Shown here: piece by piece, positions 7,520-17,034 of the stretch
Position numbering within the stretch: the stretch's first letter is position 1
Layout of the letters: every line of letters begins with the position of its first letter
Assembly (NCBI RefSeq): GCF_009647655.1
Contig: NZ_WJFD01000001.1
Location: forward strand, 2,976,001-3,040,000
Direction: 5' to 3'
Origin: Chitinophaga sp. SYP-B3965
GTDB lineage: Bacteria; Bacteroidota; Bacteroidia; Chitinophagales; Chitinophagaceae
Length of the DNA: 64,000 bases
Position numbers and translations under genes: made by a program
The notes under the pieces: generated by a model
Databases searched by the model: none
Told to the model about the DNA's origin: nothing
The model's input: only the letters and a program-made list of their open reading frames with translations

Positions 7520-9550
7520 TTACCAGCCGGTATTCTGGATGAGTGCACGATTCAGGTTCAGCTCATAAGTTGGCTTAGGCAACAGTACGTGCCTTGTGCC
7601 CACATTCTGTGCGCCCTGCAATCCATTAGGATTCCCGGTGGCAGTAACCGATGCACCATTGGCTCCTGCCCATGCTGCAAAAGTTTGCATATCCTGGTAA
7701 AAATTCCCCCAACGGATCAGGTCTGCTTTTCTCACCGCTTCAAAACAAAGTTCTCTCATCCTTTCATCACGGATAGCCAGTTGAAAATCTTCCCTGCCAA
7801 GGCCTGGTGTAAGATCAGCTTCTGTACCATTCGTAATAGTGGCAGTAGCAGTGGCTACCACACCTGCATAAGTGAACACCGCACCTGTTACCGCTGCACT
7901 GGATGCACCGGTAAGTTGTGTAGGAGGTGTAATGGTTGAAGTACCAGTTGTTGTAACGGTATAAAGATTACCTGCGTTTGTTATTTGTGTACCCACTGCA
8001 TAAGCAGTACCTGCTGTCCATGCTGTACCAATAATTACGAATGGTGCAGAAGAATAATAACTACCAGCAGTCAGCGCACCGGGAGAACTCAGATAAACAC
8101 CTACTACTTTACCTGATGTTACCACGGCTGTGCCTGTAGCACCACTTCCGCCGCCACCTGTAATAGTAACCGTTGGTGCCACTGTATAACCAGATCCCTG
8201 ATTGTTCACCACAACAGATTTCACCACATTCCCGTTCATGATGCCATATCCTCTTCTTCTTACCAGGTTAATATCTGCATAAGCATTAGCAGGACCATTC
8301 ACATAATTCTCTGCTTCTGCACGCATCAGCAACACATCCGAATAACGGATCACCGGCCAGTTAATATTATAAGCGCCTGCGGCACCATTCACGTTACGGA
8401 CCATCGCAGGGCAATATTCCCTTCTGAACTTACCTGCACTCATCTGCCATACATTCGGACGGGGTTGTCTTACACGCGGCGTACCGCCCCAGATATAGTT
8501 GGCACAGTTCCAATCCCTCCTTACATCAAGCGAAGATTTTAAAGGCGTAGCCGTATTAGCCGGATCTACTTCATAAGCATCAAATAATTTCCGTGTTACC
8601 CATACCCACGATGCAGAACTGTAAGAGGCAGTATCCGCAGCCACAATAGCAGAGGAGATGCCCACAAAATTCCCGATATCATTGCCGCTTTTCGTGGCCA
8701 CACCTGGTGCCGCACCATAAGACCCTATTTCCCAGATATTTTCTTTCACATCATACTGATCTTTACTCAGGTTGATGAAGATCTGCCTGTAATCAGGGTT
8801 CAGTGCATGTAAGCCAGAGTTCACCACTTTGCTGGTATAAGTAATTACATCCTGGTATTTGGATACATCATTCAACGGATAACCTGCCCAATACAGGTAT
8901 ACTCTTGCCAACATAGCCTGCACCGCAGAAAGGGTGGCTACATCATTATAACCCAGTTTAGCAGTTGTATAATTTTTCAGCAGCTCCTCCGCTTCCTTCA
9001 TATCTTTTTCTATCTGCGCATACACATCTTTCTGCGCAGCTGCCGGAATGGTGGTTTCATTGATGGCTAATGGACGTAAGATCAATGGCACATCGCCATA
9101 GTTACTCGTTAGTGTGAAATACAGGAACCCGCGCAGGAACAATGCCTGCCCCTTGATGATATTCCTTTTGGTGGAATCCATTTCAGGTTTGTTGATGTTC
9201 AGCAGCAGGGAGTTCAGATTGGCAATACCTACGTAAGAGAAACGCCAGAGATTGCCCACATATACCTGCGATGCATCATAATTATAACGAAGGCCGCGCG
9301 TATCCCCATCCGCTGTGCGGTTGGACAATACTTCATCCGTAGTGGTGGTAAAATTAAAAGGTATCACCTGCGCATACAGTTCAGGACGCATCAGATCTCC
9401 ATACACCCCAGTGAGTGCCTGCTGCAATTGCGCTTCTGTGTTGTAATAATTATCCGGTGTATAAAAGTCAGTTGGTTTTGTATCAAGGAACTTTTTACAG
9501 GAAGAAAGTCCTGCTATCATGATCCATGCAAAAAGATAAATGCGTTTCAT
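7520..9550 (-). CDS. SusD-family glycan-binding lipoprotein with an inserted domain
   Basis: This lipoprotein (lipobox ending LSSC, then KKFLDTKPTDFYTPDNYY) has the SusD TPR scaffold (AQVIPF, KGQALFLRGFLYFTLTSNYGDVPLI, AMLARVYLYWAGY) and the C-terminal RDERMRELCFEAVRKADLIRWG motif. It is the outer-surface partner of SusC. The ATG at 9550 is chosen over an in-frame TTG at 9574, leaving 20 bp after the susC stop. At 676 residues it is long for the family. About 135 extra residues (roughly 441-575, DNA about 7815-8230) rich in Gly, Thr, Ala and Val interrupt the fold between the NLVRRRGYG motif and the REDFQLAIRDER helix. See findings. Confidence 0.9.
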   Translation of the reverse strand: MKRIYLFAWIMIAGLSSCKKFLDTKPTDFYTPDNYYNTEAQLQQALTGVYGDLMRPELYAQVIPFNFTTTTDEVLSNRTADGDTRGLRYNYDASQVYVGNLWRFSYVGIANLNSLLLNINKPEMDSTKRNIIKGQALFLRGFLYFTLTSNYGDVPLILRPLAINETTIPAAAQKDVYAQIEKDMKEAEELLKNYTTAKLGYNDVATLSAVQAMLARVYLYWAGYPLNDVSKYQDVITYTSKVVNSGLHALNPDYRQIFINLSKDQYDVKENIWEIGSYGAAPGVATKSGNDIGNFVGISSAIVAADTASYSSASWVWVTRKLFDAYEVDPANTATPLKSSLDVRRDWNCANYIWGGTPRVRQPRPNVWQMSAGKFRREYCPAMVRNVNGAAGAYNINWPVIRYSDVLLMRAEAENYVNGPANAYADINLVRRRGYGIMNGNVVKSVVVNNQGSGYTVAPTVTITGGGGSGATGTAVVTSGKVVGVYLSSPGALTAGSYYSSAPFVIIGTAWTAGTAYAVGTQITNAGNLYTVTTTGTSTITPPTQLTGASSAAVTGAVFTYAGVVATATATITNGTEADLTPGLGREDFQLAIRDERMRELCFEAVRKADLIRWGNFYQDMQTFAAWAGANGASVTATGNPNGLQGAQNVGTRHVLLPKPTYELNLNRALIQNTGW

Positions 9551-9570
9551 AATGGAAAGTTTTGCGTTGA

Positions 9571-12500
9571 TCAAAAGGTTACGTTTAATCCCAGTACATA
9601 AGAGAGTGAATGCGGGTACACAGCATAGTCAAAACCTGGTGTGAGGTTACCCTGGCGGCCGGACACTTCCGGATCTTTACCGGAATAATTGGTCCAGGTA
9701 TACAGGTTTTGCGCGGAAGCATATGCCCGTATATTTTTGATCTTCGCTCTTTTTAAGATGGGAGAAGGTACATTGTAACCCAGGGATACTGTTCTCAATT
9801 TCAGATAAGAACCATCTTCTATCACACGGGAAGAATAAGCGGCATTACCCATCCCGCCTGCGCGGAACAAAGTATTGCTGGGATTTTCCGGCGTCCAGCG
9901 GTTAGCGTAAGTAGCAAACTGGTTCAGGTTGGGATTGTTCACAATACCACCTTCAAACACATAACGGTTGGCATTGATCACATCATTACCATAAGACCAT
10001 TGCAACAGCACGTTCAGATCAAAGTTTTTATAAGTGAAATTATTACTGAAACCACCGGTATGTTTTGGTAAACCGCTGCCGATGATCGTGTAATCTGAAT
10101 TGTTCACCTGCAGATCACCATTCAGGTCCTTGTATTTAACATCTCCCGGGCGGATAGCAGTTCTGGCAGAACCATTGGTAGTGATATCCGGTTTAAGCAG
10201 ATAAGTGCCGTTGGGCATTGCGTTAAAATCTGAAAACTGGTATACGCCATCAGATATCAATCCATACATCTCTCCCATCGGGCGGCCAATTACAGAGATA
10301 TAAGGGAACAGTCCGGAATAGGTAGTATTAAAGAAAGTACCGGAACCGGAAAGAATAGAAGTTTGTCCTTCTGTTAAAGACAGGATCTTGTTCTTGTTGA
10401 AGCTGATGTTGAAACTACTGTTCCAGGAGAACTTTTTATTATCAGCGATCACACCGCCAATTGTAAATTCAAGTCCTTTATTTTCGAGTTTACCAATGTT
10501 CTTAAAACCGCTGGCACTTTCAATCCCCTGCATGTAAGGCAATGCTGCAAGCAGTAACAGATCATTGGTTGTTCTTTTATATACATCCACCGTAACGTTC
10601 AGGCGGTTCTTCAGGAAAGCCAGATCAAGCCCGATATTGGTCTGCTGATTGGTTTCCCATTTCAGGTCCTCATTTTCAGGAGATACGATCACAGAACCAA
10701 TGGAAGGGAAAAGGCCGCCGGTAGAATACCAGTATTGGTTGCTGGTCATTTGCAACTGAGACAGGTAAGCAAAATCCGTTACCCTGTTATTACCGGAAGC
10801 ACCATAACCGATCCTGATCTTGGCATCTGTTACAAAACGCAGCGGCTTCATGAACTCTTCACTGCTGAAACGCCAGGCTGCAGATGCGGATGGGAAATAC
10901 CCCCATTTATGACCCGTTGCAAATTTGGAAGAACCATCTGCGCGGATCGAAGCAGTGAACAGGTATTTAGAATCATAATCGTAGTTGATCCTTGCCAGTA
11001 CAGAAGCCATCGTCCACCGGGAACTGGAGGAAACTAATGTGGTATTCGCAGAAGGTGCAAGATCTATTGCATCCAGCCCAAGTTCTTCATTCGGGATCTG
11101 CGTGGCAGTAAATCTCCTGTTGGAACTTTTGTTCCCCTGTGCTTCAAATACCCCCAGTGCAGTAAGGTTATGTTTCCCGAATTTCTTCCGGTAGTTGAGT
11201 GAGTTTTCACTTCTCCAGGTAGAATTGGGTTGATTCCAGATAGCACCATTCACCCCATTGGAACTCCATTTACTGCCGGACTGTGTTTTTGAATTATTAA
11301 AGATATTCGTTTCCAGGCTGGTGTTGGTGATACCGCCTGCTATACGCAGCGTGAGGTTTTTTGTAAAAGCATATTCTGCATATGCATTGGCGATAAAACT
11401 ATTCGTTTTCGCAATCGTGATCTGGTTCTGGATATTCTGCAAAGGATTCACCCGGTAATCCTGGTTGTTGGCCAGTTCATTGGTGGGATCATAGAATTCT
11501 TCGATCAGATCTACCGCACTATCTCTTCCCGCAATACTGGTAGTAGGCCGGGAGCCCCATACAGAATACAACGTAGTGGCCGATGCATAAAAGTTGGTAG
11601 CAGATACAGGGATACCATAGGACTCACTATAAGCGTAGTTGGCATTGATACCAACTTTCAGTTTATCGTTCACCGTCTGGTCTATTACAAACCTTCCCTG
11701 GTAACGTTTAAACCCGCCATTAATAATAATACCTTTCTGATTGTTGAAGTTGCCGGAGAGAGAATACCTGGTTTTATCATTACCGCCACGTACAGCAATA
11801 TCATGGTTCTGGTTCTGACCGGTCTGATAGATATAATCCTGCATATCCAGGCTCTCCTTGTTCCTGTAATCATCCAGTTTCACGCCCCCCTTCAGGTAAA
11901 CGGAATCCCTGATGCTGGGATTAATGTCCCCCACATACCGAACAAATTCATAAGCGTTCATCAGTTCCACTTTCTCAGGGACCTTCTGCCAGCCATAGTA
12001 AGCGTTGTAGGTAACCTGCGGAGGTCCGGTCTTTCCTTTTTTGGTAGTGATCAGGATAACACCGTTACCACCTCTTGCACCATAAATGGCAGTGGCGGAC
12101 GCATCTTTCAACACGTCGATAGATTCAATGTCTGAAGGACTAATAGAGTTGGCATTGGAATTTTCCGAAGGGAAACCATCTATCACATACAAAGGACCAT
12201 TGTCCTGCGAGATAGATCCTGCCCCCCGGATCACGATGTTGGCAATAGAACCCGGCTGCCCGTCGTTACTGGACACTGCCACACCGGCAACCCTTCCTGC
12301 CAGTGCTTCATCAAAAGATTTAACAGGCGCCTTTTCAAAGTCGCTCATGTTCACACTACCCACAGCCCCCGTGAGGTCCTTCCTCCTTTGGGTGGCATAA
12401 CCTACCACCACCACATCGCTGAGGGTACCCACTTTCTCTTTCATCCGGACATTATAAACCGTTTGATTGCCTATCGGCACTTCGGTCTTTTCAAATCCAA

Positions 12501-12774
12501 TAAAAGTAAGTACGAGCGTAGCACCCGGAGAAACAGATAAGGTAAACTTACCATCTGCATTGGTACTTACACCTGTCTTCTCATTTTTAACACCTACAGA
12601 AACACCAGGTAAGGGAGATCCATTGTTATCATTCACCGTTCCGGAAACAGTTTTCTTCTGAACCGGGGTCTGGGCAAATAAAAGAACAGGAAAGAGTAGC
12701 ATCATAACAATAGAACCCGCAAGAGATCTTACAGCATAACGGGAATGTAGTTGCGCAATTTTTGGCAATCGCAT
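9571..12774 (-). CDS. SusC-family TonB-dependent glycan transporter
   Basis: This outer-membrane protein of 1067 residues has a signal peptide ending LLFAQ, a CarboxypepD-like domain (VSGTVNDNNGSPLPGVSVGV, about 42-115), a TonB-box region (DVVVVGYATQRRKDLTGAV), a plug domain (NIVIRGAGSISQDNGPLYVIDG and ATAIYGARGGNGVILITTKKG) and a 22-strand barrel ending in an aromatic residue (GLNVTF). It imports oligosaccharides captured by SusD. It has no STN domain, so it is probably regulated by the hybrid two-component protein encoded divergently rather than by an ECF sigma factor. It is first in the operon with susD, the DUF5017 lipoprotein and GH88. Confidence 0.95.
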   Translation of the reverse strand: MRLPKIAQLHSRYAVRSLAGSIVMMLLFPVLLFAQTPVQKKTVSGTVNDNNGSPLPGVSVGVKNEKTGVSTNADGKFTLSVSPGATLVLTFIGFEKTEVPIGNQTVYNVRMKEKVGTLSDVVVVGYATQRRKDLTGAVGSVNMSDFEKAPVKSFDEALAGRVAGVAVSSNDGQPGSIANIVIRGAGSISQDNGPLYVIDGFPSENSNANSISPSDIESIDVLKDASATAIYGARGGNGVILITTKKGKTGPPQVTYNAYYGWQKVPEKVELMNAYEFVRYVGDINPSIRDSVYLKGGVKLDDYRNKESLDMQDYIYQTGQNQNHDIAVRGGNDKTRYSLSGNFNNQKGIIINGGFKRYQGRFVIDQTVNDKLKVGINANYAYSESYGIPVSATNFYASATTLYSVWGSRPTTSIAGRDSAVDLIEEFYDPTNELANNQDYRVNPLQNIQNQITIAKTNSFIANAYAEYAFTKNLTLRIAGGITNTSLETNIFNNSKTQSGSKWSSNGVNGAIWNQPNSTWRSENSLNYRKKFGKHNLTALGVFEAQGNKSSNRRFTATQIPNEELGLDAIDLAPSANTTLVSSSSRWTMASVLARINYDYDSKYLFTASIRADGSSKFATGHKWGYFPSASAAWRFSSEEFMKPLRFVTDAKIRIGYGASGNNRVTDFAYLSQLQMTSNQYWYSTGGLFPSIGSVIVSPENEDLKWETNQQTNIGLDLAFLKNRLNVTVDVYKRTTNDLLLLAALPYMQGIESASGFKNIGKLENKGLEFTIGGVIADNKKFSWNSSFNISFNKNKILSLTEGQTSILSGSGTFFNTTYSGLFPYISVIGRPMGEMYGLISDGVYQFSDFNAMPNGTYLLKPDITTNGSARTAIRPGDVKYKDLNGDLQVNNSDYTIIGSGLPKHTGGFSNNFTYKNFDLNVLLQWSYGNDVINANRYVFEGGIVNNPNLNQFATYANRWTPENPSNTLFRAGGMGNAAYSSRVIEDGSYLKLRTVSLGYNVPSPILKRAKIKNIRAYASAQNLYTWTNYSGKDPEVSGRQGNLTPGFDYAVYPHSLSYVLGLNVTF

Positions 12775-12820
12775 AGCAATGATTTTGGTGGAATATTAGA
12801 ATTGGCGAATCACATGATCA

Positions 12821-12877
12821 CAAATATGTGGTTCCCCCAAACAAACATGGGGGGACAATCATAAAAGAATGGGGGGA
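12821..12877 (-). promoter_or_regulatory. susC promoter with paired TCCCCCYA boxes
   Basis: Read on the minus strand, two TCCCCCCA boxes start at 12877 and 12855, exactly 22 bp (two helical turns) apart. Nineteen bases separate the second box from CATATTTG (12828-12821), a one-mismatch -7 element. The susC ATG lies 46 bp further on. The same arrangement precedes the PL8 gene at 16951-17007. The binding protein is inferred to be the neighbouring hybrid two-component regulator. Confidence 0.6.
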
Positions 12878-12957
12878 ATATCCTAAATGCTTTACATCAT
12901 ACTGATTATCAAGCAACTAAAAGTACGCTATTTCTCAAAAAAACCATATATTTAGGT

Positions 12958-15900
12958 ATGATGTATCGCTGGGGGGCTACATTAATACTGGCCGTTTTAC
13001 TTTTTTCCGCAAAAACGAAGGGACAAAATATCGCATTTAATTACCTGACCGTTGAAAATGGATTATCACATAATGCCGTGTTATCTATTACACAGGACAG
13101 CCGGGGATTCATGTGGTACGGTACCCGCTATGGACTCAACCGCTACGATGGCCAGCGCTTCAGGATCTACAAAAGGAACAATACAGACAGCTCCTCTTTA
13201 AATGACAATCTTGTACTGGCCCTGCTCAGTGATTCCAAAAACACTTTATGGGTAGGCACCTCCCAGGGCCTGAATAAATACGATCCGGCCGGCGACAAGT
13301 TTGAAAGGATCTCCATGTCTCCTTATCCCATCAGCATTTACGCCATCTTTGAAGATAAAAAAGGACGGCTCTGGATAGGTTCGCCCTCCGGTTTATACCT
13401 CAAAACAGCAACCGGCTTCCGGCATTTTACGGCAAATGCTTCCGGCAACAGCATTGCAGGAACACATGTACGCTGCATTTACGAAGATAAAAAAGGATAT
13501 ATATGGGTGGGCACTACCAATGGTCTCAGCCGCCTCATCATTTCAGGAACAGATATTCAGTTTGAAAACTTCCGCCATGAAGAAGGGAATCCCAACAGCC
13601 TCCCTGTTAATTATATATCTGCTATCACGGCGGACAGTCAGGAACGTTTATGGATAGGCATGCTGAATGGTGGGGTATGTGTCTATCAGCCCACTACCCG
13701 TACTTTTTCTCCTGTAACAAACATTATAAATGATAATGTAAGGGAGATCATTAAAGACAAGGCCGGTAAACTCTGGGTAGGTACACAGGAAGGATTGACC
13801 ATTATTGATCCTGTTAATAATACAAGCAACTCCTACCAGCATGACCCCGGCGGCAAAAAGAGCCTGAGCCAGAATTCCATCCATAGTCTTTTTGAAGATG
13901 TGAATGGTTCCGTATGGATCGGCACTTATTTCGGGGGGATCAATATGATCCATTCTTATAATACCTCTTTCTCTACCCTGCAAAACAATGTTTCCCATTC
14001 CGGGATCAGTAATAATGTAGTGAGCAGTATCCTGGAAGACGGTCAGCATAATTTATGGATAGGCACAGAAGGCGGAGGCCTCAATTACCTCAACAGGAAA
14101 ACCGATGTGTATACTTATTATAAACATGATCCTAATGATCCTGCCAGCCTGGGTTCTAATCTTGTGAAGATCGTATACAATGATAAAGACAATAATACCT
14201 GGGTAGGCACACACGGTGGAGGCCTCAATCTGCTGGAACGTGGCAGTGGTAAGTTTAAACATCTCTTCTACGATAAACAGGACCCTTATACCCTTACGCT
14301 GGAAACCACCGCCATCCTGGAAACTACAGACGGAAGGTTCTGGGTAGGGACCAATACCGGATTACATCTTTTTAAAAGGGAAGGTACACAACTCACAGAG
14401 GTGAATGATACCGCTTTATTAAGCACACTGTCCAAAACCTCCATCCGGTATCTGTATGAAGATTCTCAGCAAAGGTTATGGATTGGCAGTACTTATGCAC
14501 AATACGTATTGAAAGGCAATATCCTGCAAACAGTGTGTACGGATTGTTATAATAATTCCATCACGGAAGATCGGCAGGGGAACATCTGGCTCTGCCTTTA
14601 TTATGGCGGCCTGATAAAACTGGACCAGGAGATGAAGATCATAGCCCGGTATACAGAAAAAGACGGATTGCCCAGCAGTAATATATTAGGCCTCCTGGAA
14701 GACGACAAACAAAACTTCTGGATCAGCACAGATAATGGCCTCGTCAAATTTGACCCGGCTAAAAAAGCTTTCCAGACCTATACTACCAGCGATGGTATTG
14801 CCGGGAATGAATTCAATTATGGTTCTTTCCTGGAAGACAGTAACGGCGAATTTTTCTTTGGCGGATACAACGGCATCACCAGTTTCTTCCCCGGAAAAAT
14901 TGAAGCCAATACCTACTCAGCTCCCATGGTGTTCACCGGTCTCCGGTTATTTAATCAACCGGTACAAGACATAGGATTCACCAAAGCGCTGACATTTAAA
15001 TACAACCAGGAAGTATTCACTATAGAATATGCCCTGCTGAATTATATCAAGAGTAATAAGAACAGGTATGCATATAAACTGGAAGGAATAGACAGAGATT
15101 GGATCGAAACAAACGGCACGGCTGTTACTTATACCAACCTTCCTTCCGGCAACTATACCTTCCTCGTAAAAGGTGCTAATAATGATGGAGTATGGAGTGA
15201 ACCTGCCCGCATGCGTATAAAGATCCTCCCTCCATTTTGGCTTACCTGGTGGGCTTATTGTATCTATGCCCTGCTGGTGGCATCTGTATTTTTCTTAGTA
15301 ACCCGCTTCTTCTTCATGCGTGCTTTATTAACGAAAGAAGAAGAACTGCACCAGGTGAAACTGAACTTCTTCACCAATATCTCCCATGAGATCCGCACAC
15401 ACCTTACTTTACTCATGGCGCCGGTGGAGAAAATGATAGATACCTTTAAAAAAGACGATCCCGTTCAGCAACAGCTGTTTAACGTAAAGAATAATGCCAA
15501 CCGCTTATTAAAGCTGGTGAGCGAACTGATGGATTTCCGCAAAGCAGAAACCAATCATTTAAAGTTATATGTAGAGAAACAGGACCTCATTCCTTTCCTC
15601 CAGGAGATCTATAACAGCTTTTCCGAATTATCGCCGAGCAGGAATATCAAAACTTCCTTCGTGCATAATATGGAGCATGTCTTTGTTTATTTCGACAGGG
15701 AACAATTGGAAAAAGTATGTTTCAACCTGCTGAGTAATGCATTCAAATTCACCCCGGACGGTGGCGTTATTTGCCTGAGTGTGGAACAGCAAAAGGATAC
15801 GATCACCATCCAGGTAATAGATAATGGCAGAGGTATTGCCCCGGAGTACCTGGATAAATTGTTCTCCAACTTCTTCCAGGTGGCAGATCATGGACATCAA

Positions 15901-16947
15901 AATACAGGGTATGGGATCGGGCTGGCACTTTCCCGAAATATTGTGGAATTGCATAAAGGCTCTTTAACTGTAGAAAGTGAACCGGCTAACAGGACCTGTT
16001 TCACCGTTACCCTGTTACAGGGGAATAAACATTTTGAAGGTACGCAGCATGTGCTGGGTTATAAACCAGCAGAGGAAATACCCGCCATTCCGGAAGTGCT
16101 GGGTTATTCACCATCAGAAGAAATCACTTTCCCCGTTACTGCCACTCCGGAAACAACTCCGGAAATGCTGGGCAATAACCCATCAGCCTTCACCCTCCTG
16201 ATTGTCGAAGACAATCAGGAACTCCGTAAGCTCATCCGCGAAACCTTTGAGCAAACTTACCAGGTACTGGAAAGCGAAAACGGCGCCCAGGGCCTCGCCA
16301 TCGCCACAGAACAGATCCCCGATCTCGTGATCAGCGATGTGATGATGCCGGAAATGGATGGCCTGGAATTCTGCTCCCGCCTCAAAACAGACGAACGCAC
16401 CAGCCATATCCCCGTGATCCTGCTCACCGCCAAAAGCTCCCAGGCAGATCATGTAAGCGGTTTGGAAAATGGTGCAGACTTATACTTAAGCAAACCATTC
16501 AGCACCCGGGTGCTGGAACTTAACGTACGCAACTTACTGGCACTCAGGGAAAAGATGCGGATGAAATTCAGCCGCCAACTATTAACAGAAACCCCGGAAC
16601 AGCTGGACAATTCCGTAGACAATGCCTTCCTCCAAAAGGTGATCCAGCTGGTAGAAGAACATATGGACGAACCGGAATTTGGCGTGGAAATGTTATCCCG
16701 GAAGGTAGCCATGAGCCAACCCGTATTATATAAGAAGCTGAAAGCCCTCACGGATATGTCCGTCAACGACTTCGTAAAGTCCCTCCGGCTCAAAAAAGCC
16801 GCCGCCCTCATCCTCAAAAAACAACACACCGTCTACGAAGTGGCTTATATGGTGGGCTATGCCGACCGCAAATATTTCAGCAAAGAGTTCAAGAAGCAAT
16901 TCGGCAAAACACCCACAGAATTCGCAGGAGAGCGGGAAACAGAGTAA
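12958..16947 (+). CDS. Hybrid two-component system regulator (HTCS) of the polysaccharide locus
   Basis: This single 1329-residue protein holds a whole signalling pathway. A signal peptide is followed by a periplasmic sensor of repeated two-component propeller blades (repeats such as LWIGT and NGLSRL, about 25-660), a Y_Y_Y domain (about 670-755), one transmembrane helix (about 762-790), a HisKA domain with phospho-acceptor His810, a HATPase domain (NAFKFTPDGG, GIGLALSRNIVELH), a receiver with Asp1127 (VISDVMMPEMDG) and a C-terminal AraC DNA-binding domain (about 1230-1325). HTCS proteins sense an oligosaccharide in the periplasm and activate the adjacent SusC/D operon. Two oddities are a His at position 815 where the H-box normally has Pro (SHEIRTHLTLL), and a repeated linker before the receiver. 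It is divergent from susC and upstream of the lyase gene. Confidence 0.95.
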   Translation: MMYRWGATLILAVLLFSAKTKGQNIAFNYLTVENGLSHNAVLSITQDSRGFMWYGTRYGLNRYDGQRFRIYKRNNTDSSSLNDNLVLALLSDSKNTLWVGTSQGLNKYDPAGDKFERISMSPYPISIYAIFEDKKGRLWIGSPSGLYLKTATGFRHFTANASGNSIAGTHVRCIYEDKKGYIWVGTTNGLSRLIISGTDIQFENFRHEEGNPNSLPVNYISAITADSQERLWIGMLNGGVCVYQPTTRTFSPVTNIINDNVREIIKDKAGKLWVGTQEGLTIIDPVNNTSNSYQHDPGGKKSLSQNSIHSLFEDVNGSVWIGTYFGGINMIHSYNTSFSTLQNNVSHSGISNNVVSSILEDGQHNLWIGTEGGGLNYLNRKTDVYTYYKHDPNDPASLGSNLVKIVYNDKDNNTWVGTHGGGLNLLERGSGKFKHLFYDKQDPYTLTLETTAILETTDGRFWVGTNTGLHLFKREGTQLTEVNDTALLSTLSKTSIRYLYEDSQQRLWIGSTYAQYVLKGNILQTVCTDCYNNSITEDRQGNIWLCLYYGGLIKLDQEMKIIARYTEKDGLPSSNILGLLEDDKQNFWISTDNGLVKFDPAKKAFQTYTTSDGIAGNEFNYGSFLEDSNGEFFFGGYNGITSFFPGKIEANTYSAPMVFTGLRLFNQPVQDIGFTKALTFKYNQEVFTIEYALLNYIKSNKNRYAYKLEGIDRDWIETNGTAVTYTNLPSGNYTFLVKGANNDGVWSEPARMRIKILPPFWLTWWAYCIYALLVASVFFLVTRFFFMRALLTKEEELHQVKLNFFTNISHEIRTHLTLLMAPVEKMIDTFKKDDPVQQQLFNVKNNANRLLKLVSELMDFRKAETNHLKLYVEKQDLIPFLQEIYNSFSELSPSRNIKTSFVHNMEHVFVYFDREQLEKVCFNLLSNAFKFTPDGGVICLSVEQQKDTITIQVIDNGRGIAPEYLDKLFSNFFQVADHGHQNTGYGIGLALSRNIVELHKGSLTVESEPANRTCFTVTLLQGNKHFEGTQHVLGYKPAEEIPAIPEVLGYSPSEEITFPVTATPETTPEMLGNNPSAFTLLIVEDNQELRKLIRETFEQTYQVLESENGAQGLAIATEQIPDLVISDVMMPEMDGLEFCSRLKTDERTSHIPVILLTAKSSQADHVSGLENGADLYLSKPFSTRVLELNVRNLLALREKMRMKFSRQLLTETPEQLDNSVDNAFLQKVIQLVEEHMDEPEFGVEMLSRKVAMSQPVLYKKLKALTDMSVNDFVKSLRLKKAAALILKKQHTVYEVAYMVGYADRKYFSKEFKKQFGKTPTEFAGERETE

Positions 16948-16950
16948 AAT

Positions 16951-17007
16951 TCCCCCTATTTATTTAGATTAGTCCCCCTACCCCTCCCTCGTGGAAAGTT
17001 ATATTTG
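16951..17007 (+). promoter_or_regulatory. PL8 lyase promoter with paired TCCCCCYA boxes
   Basis: Two TCCCCCTA boxes start at 16951 and 16973, 22 bp apart. Nineteen bases later comes TATATTTG (17000-17007), a perfect TAnnTTTG -7 element, and the lyase ATG follows at 17035. The first box begins 4 bp after the regulator stop codon, so the lyase has its own promoter and is not just read through from the regulator gene. Layout and spacing match the susC promoter. Confidence 0.65.
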
Positions 17008-17034
17008 TTTACTATCCACCAAAATCCACGACGT

